Origin: Lachnospiraceae bacterium
GTDB lineage: Bacteria; Bacillota; Clostridia; Lachnospirales; Lachnospiraceae
Assembly (NCBI GenBank): GCA_024698345.1
Contig: JAILRH010000083.1
Coordinates: 27,430-91,429, forward strand
DNA: 64,000 nt
Direction: 5' to 3'
A program made the position numbers and the translations under genes. Of the stretch, positions 9,531 through 20,389 are shown piece by piece. The stretch's first letter is position 1. Every line of letters starts with the position of its first letter. The notes beneath the pieces are model-generated. The model was not told the origin of the DNA. It ran no database searches and saw only the letters and a program-made list of their open reading frames with translations.

Positions 9531-10865
9531 TTACACATTTACTTTTTTCAAACTCAATTCGACAATAATTGCAAACTCATTATCTTTTACTTCTGTCTTA
9601 AATACTCCGTCATACTTATCCGCAACTTTCTTTATATTCTTTGTTCCGATACCGTGAGATTTTTTATCTTCTTTAGTAGTTTCAAGTTTCTGTGCGCTCT
9701 CAACCTGTGACTTGTCAATTGAATTGTGTTCTTCAATCCTGAGATATTTTTTACCTACGATAAAATTCAGTTTTATATATTTCGCACTCTCATCTGCCTG
9801 ACTGTTAACAGCCTCAACAGCATTCTTCAAAATATTTGAAATAACCACAACCAAATCATAATCTTCGATACTCAGATTCTCCTTTAAATTACCTGTAACG
9901 CTTACTTTGACATCTTCTTTTTTATTTGCGAGTATATTAGTTAACATTACATCGGCAATCCTGTTTCCTGTATGGAAAAGCTGCTTTCTGTTCCTATTCA
10001 GTTCTTCCGTCATCGTCGAGAGATACCTCTTACACTGTTCCACATCTCCGTTATCAAGATAATTTTCCAGGCACATAATATGATTGAGAACGTCATGTCT
10101 AAATCTTCTTGTATCCTCTTCATTCTTCAACACAAGTTCATAATAACTCTTTTGTTGCTCATTATATTTCTGAAGGATTCCGTTTTCATTTTCCAAAGAC
10201 ATTCTTGAAACTTCCAACATTATACCCTCTGCAGAAATAATAAATATACCGATACAGATTATTACAGCTACCGCAGTAATAATCTGATTAAGATTATGCA
10301 CTCCCTTGCCGTTTACAAAGACAACAATACCTACAATCAAAAACATCAGCATAAACAGAAGTATAGCCACTTCTATCAGTAGTTTCTTTGGTAGTTCCGA
10401 AAAATTAATATTGAACTTGAATCCTCTGATTGCTATAACTCCGCAACATATTATAACAATAAACGCTATAACTTTTTTGAAGATAAACATGTCCGCAATT
10501 CCCGGAACCAGCAAAATAACGAAGCCCTCAACCACACCTGCGATAATCTGACTTCCAATAAAAGATACAAAATATTCCTTTGCAGACAATTCACAGCAAA
10601 TTGCCAGCGCAACCATGTATACAACAATCTTTATTATTGCGGTCAGTCCCTCATTAGTTTTTATAAAGAGTAACTCTCTTATGTCCACAATCATCTGACC
10701 TGTATGGAAAGAAATGATAACTCCTCCAACGACCACAATCATTATAGCAACGATATTTCTCCATAGTGTCTTAGGCAGGAACTCTCTTTCTATCATACAC
10801 ATCAATACCAGTGCTGACATAAAATCTAACAATAATCCCAGTGTATCAACCATAGACCTCACCAT
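9531..10865 (-). CDS. AgrC-like GHKL sensor histidine kinase
   Basis: N-terminal multi-TM, RRFRHDVLNHIMCLENYLDNG (H-box), GHKL C-terminus SHGIGTKNIKKVADKYDGVF. Confidence 0.9.
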   Translation of the reverse strand: MVRSMVDTLGLLLDFMSALVLMCMIEREFLPKTLWRNIVAIMIVVVGGVIISFHTGQMIVDIRELLFIKTNEGLTAIIKIVVYMVALAICCELSAKEYFVSFIGSQIIAGVVEGFVILLVPGIADMFIFKKVIAFIVIICCGVIAIRGFKFNINFSELPKKLLIEVAILLFMLMFLIVGIVVFVNGKGVHNLNQIITAVAVIICIGIFIISAEGIMLEVSRMSLENENGILQKYNEQQKSYYELVLKNEEDTRRFRHDVLNHIMCLENYLDNGDVEQCKRYLSTMTEELNRNRKQLFHTGNRIADVMLTNILANKKEDVKVSVTGNLKENLSIEDYDLVVVISNILKNAVEAVNSQADESAKYIKLNFIVGKKYLRIEEHNSIDKSQVESAQKLETTKEDKKSHGIGTKNIKKVADKYDGVFKTEVKDNEFAIIVELSLKKVNV

Positions 10866-11568
10866 ACATCAGGTCAAATTCTCTGACCTTGTCTTTAAAC
10901 TCATTTTTCTTTCTTCTGGAAACAGGGATAACCTCCCCGTTATCAAGATAAGCTCCTTTGTCATTTATATCATCAATAAATCTCACATTAACTATATATC
11001 CCTTGTGACATCTAAAAAACATCTTGTCATTCAAAAGATTTTCCCACTCCTCCATGGAACTCTCACTTCTGAATTTCATGTCATTGGAATTAGTATATAT
11101 CACCGTATCCCCGCTTTCCTTACAGACATATCTGATTTCTCTTTGCGGAATCTGATATGGTGTACCATATGACTTAAGTTCGATAACTTCATAACCTATT
11201 CTGCTTCTGGTAAAAGTATCGAGTCCCTCTTTTATTTCATCAAAATCTACAGGCTTTGTCATATATCTGAAAGCATTCACTCTATACCCTTCTTTGATTC
11301 GCTCAACATGAGTAGTCATGATAATAATATTGCAATTCTCCCATTTTTTCTGAAGATTTGCTGCTACTTCAATACCATCAATAGTAGGCATTTCCAAATC
11401 GAGAAAATACAAATCCATTCTGTTCTCCTCATCTATAAGCTTATTACCATCTGAATACTCATATATTTCCCATTTTTCAGTATTACAATTATCCTCATGA
11501 TACATCTTAAGATTCTCTTTTATACTCTCTCTAAAATGTTTCTGATCATCACAAATTGCTATCTTCAT
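10846..11568 (-). CDS. LytTR (AgrA-like) response regulator
   Basis: REC MKIAICDD..YFLDLEMPTIDGIEVA plus LytTR domain (IRYVCKESGD..FFRCHKGYIVNVRFI..VSRRKKNEF). Start moved to MKIAICDD (11568), preceded by GGAG. Confidence 0.9.
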   Translation of the reverse strand: MKIAICDDQKHFRESIKENLKMYHEDNCNTEKWEIYEYSDGNKLIDEENRMDLYFLDLEMPTIDGIEVAANLQKKWENCNIIIMTTHVERIKEGYRVNAFRYMTKPVDFDEIKEGLDTFTRSRIGYEVIELKSYGTPYQIPQREIRYVCKESGDTVIYTNSNDMKFRSESSMEEWENLLNDKMFFRCHKGYIVNVRFIDDINDKGAYLDNGEVIPVSRRKKNEFKDKVREFDLMYGEVYG

Positions 11569-11696
11569 ATTAACTCCATAATTCCCATTCAATTTCTCCG
11601 TCATTTGATAACCCCCATACAAATATATTTTATACTTTCAAACAAAACCCACATCAAAAATACGGAGAAGCATAATTCGTACACGATATTTCTATT

Positions 11697-11726
11697 ATTA
11701 TACCACACCACACGAAAAAAGGACAA
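11697..11726 (-). promoter_or_regulatory. Putative promoter for the LytTR/GHKL operon
   Basis: Minus strand TTGTCC-18 bp-TATAAT; the -35 lies in the 3' arm of the terminator at 11715-11747. Confidence 0.5.
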
Positions 11727-11747
11727 GCACCAACACCTGCCCTTTTT
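11715..11747 (-). terminator. Rho-independent terminator after the 19-aa micro-ORF
   Basis: Minus strand AAAAAGGGCAGGTG...GCTTGTCCTTTTTT, stem with G.U wobbles and T-tract. Confidence 0.75.
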
Positions 11748-11773
11748 ACCTTTTTCGATTTTTCCTCATAATA

Positions 11774-11833
11774 CTACTTCTTTCCGTGTATAATGTAGTA
11801 AAGAAAATCAAGAACACTAAATGTAGAAAGCAT
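11774..11833 (-). CDS. 19-aa micropeptide MLSTFSVLDFLYYIIHGKK
   Basis: ATG..TAG, strong SD (AAGGAGGT, about 7 nt upstream); hand translated; followed directly by terminator. Confidence 0.55.
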   Translation of the reverse strand: MLSTFSVLDFLYYIIHGKK

Positions 11834-12159
11834 AAGCAATACCTCCTTATCATTCTTAAATAAATCCGTCCAAACCAACTAATACAAATGTATCAGAAGC
11901 CCCCTGCCAATACAATTGCCTATTTTTTCTACACCTATAAAAAATGAATACCCTCTTTAATTCAAATATCATCTTCTTATCTTGCTAGCGTTCCCCGCGC
12001 CTTATAGATTCGGCGCAGGAAATAAATAAGAATACAGTTTCTAATATACGGCTACCCCATGCCGTGATTAGAAGGTCAATACATATAGATATCTTCTCCA
12101 TATCTTTATGTTACTACAATTATATAATTATATTTTCCAAGCAATCAACCGTCTCCCCC

Positions 12160-12189
12160 ACAAACGGTATCATTTACCCCGTGAACGGT
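12160..12189 (-). promoter_or_regulatory. Pair of LytTR/VirR-box-like direct repeats
   Basis: Minus strand ACCGTTTGT and ACCGTTCAC, 21 bp apart start to start; fit the known LytTR half-site [TA][AC][CA]GTTN[AG][TG] (9/9 and 8/9), just upstream of a -35. Confidence 0.6.
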
Positions 12190-12228
12190 ATTAATTTCCC
12201 CTCGAATGACAACATATCCTTTCCAAAT

Positions 12229-13722
12229 TCATCGATAATAAATATCGCATAAATATCTCAATCTCTCTATATGCTTGTCATCGAACTGATTCTTACTCAT
12301 TCTCCATCGCCAGTTTGTTCCCATTGATGAAGGAAGATTCATCCTTCCTCTGTTACCAACTTTTAAAACGTCCTGCATCTGGAATATTACAACATCAGCA
12401 ACACTCATATATGCCAGTCTGAATAATTCATCCACCAGTTCATCCAGGCTGTTATTTCTAACCCTCAAAAACTCTCGGATATATCCCAGTTCCCAATCCT
12501 GTTTCTGACTGTAATAACCTATCAATGTATCATTATCGTGTGTTCCACCGTATACAACCGAATTCTTCTTCCAAAAATATGGAAGATGACTGTTCTTTCT
12601 GTCTCCATCGAAAGCAAACTCAATTACTTTCATTCCTGGATATCCACTCTTCTCAAGAACTTCCACAGCCTCCGGCATTTCCACTCCCAAATCCTCAGCA
12701 ATAATTTTTTTATCGCCAACAGCTTCATTTATTGCCTTTACAAGTTTCATTCCCGGTCCAAGAATATATTCACCCTTCACTGCATCCTCATACTCTGCAG
12801 GAATTGAGTAATATTTTACCATTCCAAGGAAATGATCAATCCTAATGATGTCATAAAGAGCTGCTGAATGACTCATTCGCATTCTCCACCATTTAAAATC
12901 ATCTGCCTCCATCTTCTTCCAATCATAAAGCGGATTTCCCCATCTCTGACCTAGTGCCGAAAACATATCAGGCGGTACTCCCGCAACACTCTTAGGATTC
13001 AAATCCTTGTCCATCTGGAACATAGATGTATTTGCCCATACATCCGCAGAATCAAGGGCAACATATATCGGAATATCGCCAATGATTGATATATTCAACT
13101 TATTGGTGTATTCCTTTAATTTGTTCCACTGTTCAAAGAATTTAAACTGAAGGAACTTCCAGAATTCAGTATCTTCCGCCAAAATTTTCTTATACTTAGC
13201 CATCGCTTCAGGCTTGCGTCTTTTAATATCTTCATCCCACTTTTGCCAGGAAACATTGTCGAAGTGATTTTTACATGCCATATAAAGCGCATAATCATCC
13301 AACCATTCTTTGTTTTTTTGAAGAAATGTATTGTACTCTTTTGTTCCTGAATGTTTACTATTTTCAAATGCCTTTCTTAGAACCGAAAATCTGTAATAGT
13401 ACATATTTCCGAAATCAACAAGGTCTTCGTCATACACCCATCTAATACATTCAACGTCTGCTTTTTCTAACAATCCCTCCTCAATCAACGTATCGATATC
13501 AATAAAGTAGGGATTTCCCGCAAATGCGGAAAAAGAAGAATATGGACTGTCCCCATAACTAGTAGGACCAAGGGGCAAAACCTGCCAATACTTCTGTCCC
13601 GCTTTAGAAAGCTGTTCTGCGAACTTATACGCTTCCTTCCCAAATGTTCCAATACCGTATGGTGATGGTAAACTGCTTATGTGCAGTAGAACACCTGCAC
13701 CTCTCTCTAAATAACTGCTCAT
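12229..13722 (-). CDS. malQ: 4-alpha-glucanotransferase (amylomaltase)
   Basis: MSSYLERGAGVLLHISSLPSPYGIGTFG, FAGNPYFID, RIDHF, VYGGTHDNDT; start adjusted from 13779. Confidence 0.95.
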   Translation of the reverse strand: MSSYLERGAGVLLHISSLPSPYGIGTFGKEAYKFAEQLSKAGQKYWQVLPLGPTSYGDSPYSSFSAFAGNPYFIDIDTLIEEGLLEKADVECIRWVYDEDLVDFGNMYYYRFSVLRKAFENSKHSGTKEYNTFLQKNKEWLDDYALYMACKNHFDNVSWQKWDEDIKRRKPEAMAKYKKILAEDTEFWKFLQFKFFEQWNKLKEYTNKLNISIIGDIPIYVALDSADVWANTSMFQMDKDLNPKSVAGVPPDMFSALGQRWGNPLYDWKKMEADDFKWWRMRMSHSAALYDIIRIDHFLGMVKYYSIPAEYEDAVKGEYILGPGMKLVKAINEAVGDKKIIAEDLGVEMPEAVEVLEKSGYPGMKVIEFAFDGDRKNSHLPYFWKKNSVVYGGTHDNDTLIGYYSQKQDWELGYIREFLRVRNNSLDELVDELFRLAYMSVADVVIFQMQDVLKVGNRGRMNLPSSMGTNWRWRMSKNQFDDKHIERLRYLCDIYYR

Positions 13723-13830
13723 CAAATTTATCTCCTGTCTCACTTTTAAGAATAATATAAAACGCTTCACATTTTTCACATTTCATTGTATTTGCATGTA
13801 TGGCTTTCGTGATTATTTTTAACAATCACT

Positions 13831-14757
13831 TTAGTTATGTGTATGTGTAAATAAATGATCCTGACAATACTCTTTTCCACCTGAACATTTCGAACAATAT
13901 CTGAATGTCAGATTCGGGTCATCGAGTTCCGTTCTGCCACATATAGCACATTTATGTCTGGCTCCGTTTTCGTAAGTAAAAGCCTTATTTGCCTCTTTAA
14001 TTTTTCGCTTGTATTCATGTTTTCTTTTTATGTTGCCCGGGCTCACTTTTGAGTAATTTCTAGTTGTAAGGAAAAATACCAAAAAGTTTAACAATGAAAA
14101 TACTATCATTATTTTTCTTGGCCATGGAGATGTTATAAAATCAAATATAATTTCAGCTCCATACAAAAATCCAAGCCATTTTATTTTAAGCGGTAACACA
14201 AAATATAAGAGAATTTCCATGTCAGGATATGTCGCTGCAAATGCCAGCAATATAGAAGTTGTAACATAATAAGTACTCACAACCTGTCCGACAACCTGTC
14301 CTGATGCACTTGCAACTTCGGCAATCCCAACATCAGCTCCCGCACCGCCAAACTCTCCCTGCAAATATAGAATGACTAAAAAATAAGTTATAATTGCTCC
14401 TATTATTGTAAATATAACGCCGGAAAAAATATATAAATTATATCTGAAAGCTCCCCATGTGTGTTCAAGAGATGTGCCTAGCTGATAATAAAAATATAAC
14501 ATAATGGCAGCAAACAGTACATTGTAGCCTTCCGGTATCAACAACATCCAGGTAACAATTCTCCAAACCTGTCCGTGAATAATCAGGTATGGATTAAACG
14601 CCATAAGTTCATATAAATTAGGACTGAACATTGTTGCAACATAGCCAATAATATAACCTACAATCAAATACAGTGAAAGGTTACTTATTGCATATTTTCC
14701 GTATTTTCTTTCTAATTTATTCAACCACATATATTTTCTCCTTCCAATATCTCCCAT
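13831..14757 (-). CDS. Rhomboid-fold membrane protein with C-terminal zinc-ribbon-like tail (probably non-catalytic)
   Basis: LGTSLEHTWGAFRYNLYIFSG rhomboid-like; no GxSG Ser seen; tail HKCAICGRTEL..YCSKCSGGKEYCQDH. Confidence 0.65.
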   Translation of the reverse strand: MGDIGRRKYMWLNKLERKYGKYAISNLSLYLIVGYIIGYVATMFSPNLYELMAFNPYLIIHGQVWRIVTWMLLIPEGYNVLFAAIMLYFYYQLGTSLEHTWGAFRYNLYIFSGVIFTIIGAIITYFLVILYLQGEFGGAGADVGIAEVASASGQVVGQVVSTYYVTTSILLAFAATYPDMEILLYFVLPLKIKWLGFLYGAEIIFDFITSPWPRKIMIVFSLLNFLVFFLTTRNYSKVSPGNIKRKHEYKRKIKEANKAFTYENGARHKCAICGRTELDDPNLTFRYCSKCSGGKEYCQDHLFTHTHN

Positions 14758-15140
14758 TTCTAAAATTATTATTACAAACTATTATTAACAGCTTTTAGAA
14801 TCGGGAGTCTTCCCATTCTGAGAAAAAACATTTTAACTCTGTGTTCTTGAAACTCTTTTATAATATCAAAAAAAGTATGTCGGATTCAAGTCATTCTCGT
14901 TTTTTCTTATTTCTTTTTTATCTTTTTACTTAACACCATATTATTTTTTTATGCTTTGCTTTTTTCACTTTATCACTCTACTGAAATTCCATTTTATTTA
15001 TGCAAAAAAATGTTTTTAATACTTTTACAATTATCAAACAACTTCTTATTAAGATGTTGTTTTTTTACAATCTTGTGATATAATGTGCAATGGCGTATTA
15101 TTTATGCCAATCATTTAGATAAGAAGAAAGGTATAAACCT

Positions 15141-18100
15141 ATGAATTCACAAAAGAATTATAGTCTCGGAATTGATATCGGCTCTACCACTGTTAAGATT
15201 GCCATTTTGGATTCCGAAAAAAAGATACTATTTTCAGATTACGAAAGACATTATGCGAACATTCAGGAAACACTCGCATCACTTTTAAAAAAGGCCAAGG
15301 ATTCTCTTGGTTCAATAATGCTTTCACCTATGATTACAGGTTCAGGTGGACTTACTCTTTCAAAACACTTAGAGGTTCCGTTTGTTCAGGAGGTTGTCGC
15401 TGTATCTACAGCCCTTGAAGACTACGCTCCTCAGACAGACGTTGCCATTGAGCTTGGTGGAGAAGATGCGAAAATCATATATTTTTCTAACGGAATCGAA
15501 CAACGTATGAATGGTATCTGTGCCGGTGGTACAGGTTCTTTTATAGACCAGATGGCTTCTCTTTTACAGACAGATGCCGCCGGTCTTAATGAGTACGCCA
15601 AAAATTATCAGGCAATTTATCCAATTGCTGCAAGATGTGGTGTCTTTGCTAAAACAGACATTCAGCCACTTATAAATGAAGGTGCGACAAAAGAAGACCT
15701 TGCCGCTTCTATTTTCCAGGCAGTTGTAAACCAAACAATATCAGGTCTGGCCTGCGGTAAGCCAATTCGTGGTACTGTCGCATTTTTGGGTGGCCCTCTT
15801 CACTTCCTTACAGAATTGAAGAACGCTTTTATAAGAACACTCAAATTGGATGATGAACACATTGTTGCTCCTGATCATTCCCATCTTTTTGCAGCTACAG
15901 GGGCAGCTCTCAATCACGATGAAAAGATCACTGTTTCCATCGACGATTTATACCGTAAATTATCTGAAGGTGTAAGCATGGAAATGGAAATCAAACGAAT
16001 GGAGCCACTTTTTGAAAACCAGGCTGCATATGATGAATTTACAAAACGCCATGAGAAACACTGTGTAAAAAAAGCTGACCTTGAGACTTACAAAGGTGAT
16101 TGTTTCCTCGGTATAGACTCAGGTTCCACAACAACAAAAGCTGCCGTTGTAGGTGAGGACGGAACTCTTCTCTACTCATTTTACAGCAGCAACAATGGTA
16201 ATCCTTTAGCTACTATTATAGGAGCTATCAAAGATATTTATTCAAAATTACCTGAAGGTTCAAAAATTGTACATTCTTGCTCAACAGGTTATGGAGAAGC
16301 ACTTATCAAAGCCGCTCTCATGCTGGATGAAGGCGAGGTTGAGACTGTAGCTCACTACTATGCTGCAGCATTCTTTGAGCCTGACGTTGACTGCATCCTA
16401 GACATCGGCGGACAGGACATGAAATGTATCAAGATAAAAGAGAACACAGTTGACAGCGTTCAGCTTAATGAAGCATGTTCTTCCGGATGTGGTTCTTTCA
16501 TTGAGACTTTTGCAAAATCTCTTAATTATTCGGTACAGGACTTTGCTAAAGAAGCTTTATTTGCAAAAAATCCAACCGACCTCGGAACAAGATGTACTGT
16601 ATTTATGAATTCAAATGTTAAGCAGGCTCAAAAAGAAGGTGCTTCAGTTGCCGACATTTCTTCAGGTCTCGCTTATTCGGTTATAAAGAATGCCTTATAT
16701 AAGGTTATAAAAATTACTGACGCATCAGACCTTGGTAAGAAGGTTGTTGTTCAAGGTGGTACTTTCTACAATGATGCTGTACTTAGAAGTTTTGAGAAGA
16801 TTGCAGGCTGTGAAGCCATAAGACCTGACATTGCAGGTATCATGGGTGCCTTCGGTGCTGCTCTTATTGCAAGAGAACGCTATAAAGGCGAAGCATCTAC
16901 TATGCTTTCTATAGACGCAATCAACAACTTTGAATACACAACATCCATGACAAGATGTAAGGGATGCACAAACAACTGTCTCCTTACAATCAACAAATTC
17001 AGTGATAACAGACGCTTTATCAGCGGAAATCGTTGTGAAAAAGGAATTGGTGGTCAGAAGAACAAAGAAAATATACCAAATCTTTTTGAATATAAATACG
17101 AGAGAATGTTTGATTATAAACCTCTTGATCCTGACACTGCAAAGCGTGGTGTTGTTGGTATTCCAAGAGTTCTTAACATGTATGAAAACTTCCCATTCTG
17201 GGCTGTTTTCTTCAAGGAGTTAGGTTACAGTGTTAAATTATCTCCGAAGTCGACACGAAAGATTTACGAACTTGGTATCGAATCAATTCCAAGTGAATCC
17301 GAATGCTATCCTGCAAAGATAGTTCACGGTCATGTTATGTGGCTTTTACAGGAAGGTGTCAAATTCATTTTCTATCCTTGTATTCCATACGAGAGAAAAG
17401 AAACTCCTGACGCCAACAACCACTACAACTGCCCTATCGTTACATCTTATGCAGAGAATATCAAAAATAACGTTGAAGAATTAAATGATCCGGAAATAAG
17501 ATTTATGAATCCTTTCATGGCTCTTACTGATGAAGATACAATCACAGCAAGACTCGTTGAAGTGTTTACAAAGAAATGTGATATTCCGGAAGATGAAATA
17601 AAAGCCGCAGCTCACAGAGGCTGGAAAGAATTGCTGAAGTCAAGAGCTGACATGAGACAGAAGGGTGAAGAAGTTCTCAAGTATCTGAAGGACAACAACA
17701 AACGCGGTATCGTTCTTGCCGGTCGCCCATACCACATCGACCCTGAGATTAACCACGGTATTCCTGAGATGATTAATTCATACGGTATTGCAGTTTTAAC
17801 TGAAGATTCAATTTCTCATCTTGCAAAGGTTGAACGTCCTCTTATCGTATCAGATCAGTGGATGTATCACTCAAGACTTTATGCTGCAGCAAACTACGTC
17901 AAAACAAGAGATGACTTGGATCTTATTCAGTTGAACTCATTCGGATGCGGTCTTGACGCTGTTACTACAGACTGTGTAAGCGATATCCTTTCTCGTTCAG
18001 GAAAGATTTACACTGTACTTAAGATTGACGAAGTAAACAACTTAGGTGCTGCACGCATCAGAATACGTTCTCTTCTTTCCGCCATAAGAGTTAGAGAAGA

Positions 18101-19478
18101 AAAGAATTATTCAAGACAGATTGCTCCTTCAGCCATCAAAAAAGTTGAATTCACAAAGCAAATGTTTGATGATAAGTATACAATTCTCACACCACAGATG
18201 AGTCCAATTCACTTTACAATGCTTGAGAGTGCACTGAATTCATGCGGATTCAATTTCGAAGTATTGCCAAGTGACAATTCATGTGTAGATGTGGGATTAA
18301 AGTATGTTAACAACGATGCATGTTATCCATCTCTTATTGTTGTAGGTCAGATTATGGAAGCTCTTCTTTCCGGAAAATATGACTTAAATAAGACTGCCGT
18401 AATCATCACTCAGACAGGTGGTGGTTGTCGTGCAACCAACTATATCGGATTTATCAGACGTGCCCTTGAAAAGGCAGGCCTTGAACACATTCCTGTAGTT
18501 TCATTAAGTTTTTCGGGAATAGAAAAAAACAGCGGATTCAAGCTCACACCTACTTTTGCTGTCAAAGCAGTTCAGGCAGTTCTCTACGGCGACTTATTTA
18601 TGAGAGTTGTATATAGAACACGTCCTTATGAGTTAAACAAAGGTGAGACAGATGCCCTTCACAAAAAATGGGAAGAAAAGCTCTGCAAGGAATTAGCTCA
18701 AAAAGGTATGCACATGGGACGTTTCAAGAGAAACATGAGAAAGATTGTTGAGGAATTTGACAAAATTCCTGTATCAGATGAAAAGAAACCACGTGTTGGT
18801 ATTGTAGGAGAAATCTTAGTTAAGTTCTCTCCTACAGCCAATAACGACTTAGTTGCCCTGTTGGAAAAAGAAGGAGCTGAAGCAGTTATGCCTGATCTTA
18901 TTGACTTCTTCCTATACGGTTTCAGAAACGCTTCATTTAAGGTTGCAAAACTCGGTTTTGATCCAAAGATTCTGAGACTTAACAACTTGGGAATAAAGGC
19001 AATTGAGTGGGCAAGAGGTTCTGCCAAAAAGGCTCTTATTAAGAGTAAACACTTCTACCCTACTGCAGACATCTGGGATATGGCAGATATGACAAAAGAT
19101 ATCGTATCAATCGGAAACCAGACAGGTGAAGGCTGGTTCTTAACCGGTGAAATGCTTCACCTAATTCACGATGATGTTCCAAATATCGTTTGTACACAGC
19201 CTTTTGCATGCCTTCCTAACCACATTGTTGGTAAAGGCGTAATCAAGAAATTGAGAAACCTTCATCCAGAGGCAAATATTGTAGCCGTTGACTACGATCC
19301 GGGTGCCAGTGAAGTAAATCAGCTTAACCGTATCAAACTTATGCTTGCAACTGCAAATAAACGTTTGAAATCAAATAATGACAACACTTCCGGCAACAGC
19401 ACAAATGATGTAACTTCAAAAGATAATATAATCCACAAAGATTCAGTTAATAAATCTGAAAATTTGCAGGGTGCATAA
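15141..19478 (+). CDS. Acyl-CoA dehydratase activase-related protein (two BcrAD/BadF-type ATPase modules + dehydratase D-like region)
   Basis: 1445 aa; repeated [14 protein letters not shown] / [28 protein letters not shown]-terminal 2-hydroxyacyl-CoA dehydratase-like. Confidence 0.92.
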   Translation: MNSQKNYSLGIDIGSTTVKIAILDSEKKILFSDYERHYANIQETLASLLKKAKDSLGSIMLSPMITGSGGLTLSKHLEVPFVQEVVAVSTALEDYAPQTDVAIELGGEDAKIIYFSNGIEQRMNGICAGGTGSFIDQMASLLQTDAAGLNEYAKNYQAIYPIAARCGVFAKTDIQPLINEGATKEDLAASIFQAVVNQTISGLACGKPIRGTVAFLGGPLHFLTELKNAFIRTLKLDDEHIVAPDHSHLFAATGAALNHDEKITVSIDDLYRKLSEGVSMEMEIKRMEPLFENQAAYDEFTKRHEKHCVKKADLETYKGDCFLGIDSGSTTTKAAVVGEDGTLLYSFYSSNNGNPLATIIGAIKDIYSKLPEGSKIVHSCSTGYGEALIKAALMLDEGEVETVAHYYAAAFFEPDVDCILDIGGQDMKCIKIKENTVDSVQLNEACSSGCGSFIETFAKSLNYSVQDFAKEALFAKNPTDLGTRCTVFMNSNVKQAQKEGASVADISSGLAYSVIKNALYKVIKITDASDLGKKVVVQGGTFYNDAVLRSFEKIAGCEAIRPDIAGIMGAFGAALIARERYKGEASTMLSIDAINNFEYTTSMTRCKGCTNNCLLTINKFSDNRRFISGNRCEKGIGGQKNKENIPNLFEYKYERMFDYKPLDPDTAKRGVVGIPRVLNMYENFPFWAVFFKELGYSVKLSPKSTRKIYELGIESIPSESECYPAKIVHGHVMWLLQEGVKFIFYPCIPYERKETPDANNHYNCPIVTSYAENIKNNVEELNDPEIRFMNPFMALTDEDTITARLVEVFTKKCDIPEDEIKAAAHRGWKELLKSRADMRQKGEEVLKYLKDNNKRGIVLAGRPYHIDPEINHGIPEMINSYGIAVLTEDSISHLAKVERPLIVSDQWMYHSRLYAAANYVKTRDDLDLIQLNSFGCGLDAVTTDCVSDILSRSGKIYTVLKIDEVNNLGAARIRIRSLLSAIRVREEKNYSRQIAPSAIKKVEFTKQMFDDKYTILTPQMSPIHFTMLESALNSCGFNFEVLPSDNSCVDVGLKYVNNDACYPSLIVVGQIMEALLSGKYDLNKTAVIITQTGGGCRATNYIGFIRRALEKAGLEHIPVVSLSFSGIEKNSGFKLTPTFAVKAVQAVLYGDLFMRVVYRTRPYELNKGETDALHKKWEEKLCKELAQKGMHMGRFKRNMRKIVEEFDKIPVSDEKKPRVGIVGEILVKFSPTANNDLVALLEKEGAEAVMPDLIDFFLYGFRNASFKVAKLGFDPKILRLNNLGIKAIEWARGSAKKALIKSKHFYPTADIWDMADMTKDIVSIGNQTGEGWFLTGEMLHLIHDDVPNIVCTQPFACLPNHIVGKGVIKKLRNLHPEANIVAVDYDPGASEVNQLNRIKLMLATANKRLKSNNDNTSGNSTNDVTSKDNIIHKDSVNKSENLQGA

Positions 19479-19519
19479 TTTCAATAATTCTCTCGGCATT
19501 CCTCAATGCGACAGAGATA

Positions 19520-19562
19520 AAAAATGTCAGGAACCATAAAACGTGTTCCTGACATTTTTAAC
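19520..19562. terminator. Rho-independent bidirectional terminator
   Basis: aaaaatgtcaggaac ... gttcctgacattttt 15-bp stem. Confidence 0.92.
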
Positions 19563-19599
19563 ATTATATATATTTTTTGTTGCTAACAACTCATCCAAC

Positions 19600-19735
19600 A
19601 TCTACTTGAAGTGGTACCAATCTCACATCTGATATTTACTTGAAGTGGTACCAGTCTCACATCTGATATTTATTTGAAATGATACCAATCTCACATCTGG
19701 TATTTATTTGAAATAGAGGTCATCTAACATTTGAA
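19600..19735. repeat. 34-bp tandem repeat, about 4 copies
   Basis: acttgaagtggtaccaatctcacatctgatattt: starts at 19604, 19638, 19672, 19706 (34-bp period); last copy reaches the 3' end of the next gene. Confidence 0.95.
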
Positions 19736-20311
19736 ATACCTTCCGTTCACATACTTAAAAATAGTACTTTCACAATTCTTCTGAAGTCCGTCTTTCCAAA
19801 AATCTTCTATTCCATGATTTTGAATATAACACATTATCGCTTTGTTCATTGCTCCGTGTCCTACTATCATCACTCTGTTCATCTCTCCTTCAAGAGGTTC
19901 TATCACTTCTTTCATGAAGTCTTTTGTTCTCTGACAGAGTTCTTCAAAAGACTCCCCATTTTCAGGCGGAAAATACTTTTCCGGAGCATTAAAGAAATAA
20001 TTGAAAGGATTTGTTCCATCCTTTTCCATTTCAGTTTTACACTGTCCTTCATTCACTCCAAAGTTCATTTCTCTTAACCTGTCATCTCTGATTATAGGAA
20101 TATTCTTTCTTCCTCTTATCAGACATGCAGTCTCATATGCTCTGATTAACGGTGAGCTGTAGATGGCATCAAATGTCACATTATCAAGTCTGTTTCCTGC
20201 ATCTATCGCAACCGCTCGTCCATTTTCATTAAGCGGAATATCAATTGAACCCTGCAAGCGTTTTTTACTGTTCCACCTTGTTTCTCCATGTCTAACAATG
20301 TATATTTCCAT
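19724..20311 (-). CDS. Histidine phosphatase (phosphoglycerate mutase-like)
   Basis: MEIYIVRHGETRWN, REMNFG, VGHGAMNKAI. Confidence 0.92.
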   Translation of the reverse strand: MEIYIVRHGETRWNSKKRLQGSIDIPLNENGRAVAIDAGNRLDNVTFDAIYSSPLIRAYETACLIRGRKNIPIIRDDRLREMNFGVNEGQCKTEMEKDGTNPFNYFFNAPEKYFPPENGESFEELCQRTKDFMKEVIEPLEGEMNRVMIVGHGAMNKAIMCYIQNHGIEDFWKDGLQKNCESTIFKYVNGRYFKC

Positions 20312-20389
20312 TTCTGTTTCCTTTTGTTTGTTTTTTTATAATCACTTTGTATTCCACACTATGTCATTAGTATTTTCACTGCAATACAA

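Larger units (their letters stand above)
11715..12112 (-). ncRNA. Putative about 400-nt LytTR-controlled structured RNA carrying the micro-ORF
   Basis: Promoter TTGATT-18-TATAAT (12119-12148, minus) to terminator; internal GC-rich hairpins ACGGC..GCCGT and GCGCC..GGCGC in AT-rich DNA. Confidence 0.45.

Noticed and set aside
15020-15090. Terminator-like hairpin (acaacttctt-att-aagatgttgt-T7) just before the activase promoter as a riboswitch
   Set aside because: No aptamer-like structure recognised upstream; could terminate an unseen small + transcript, but there is no other support.
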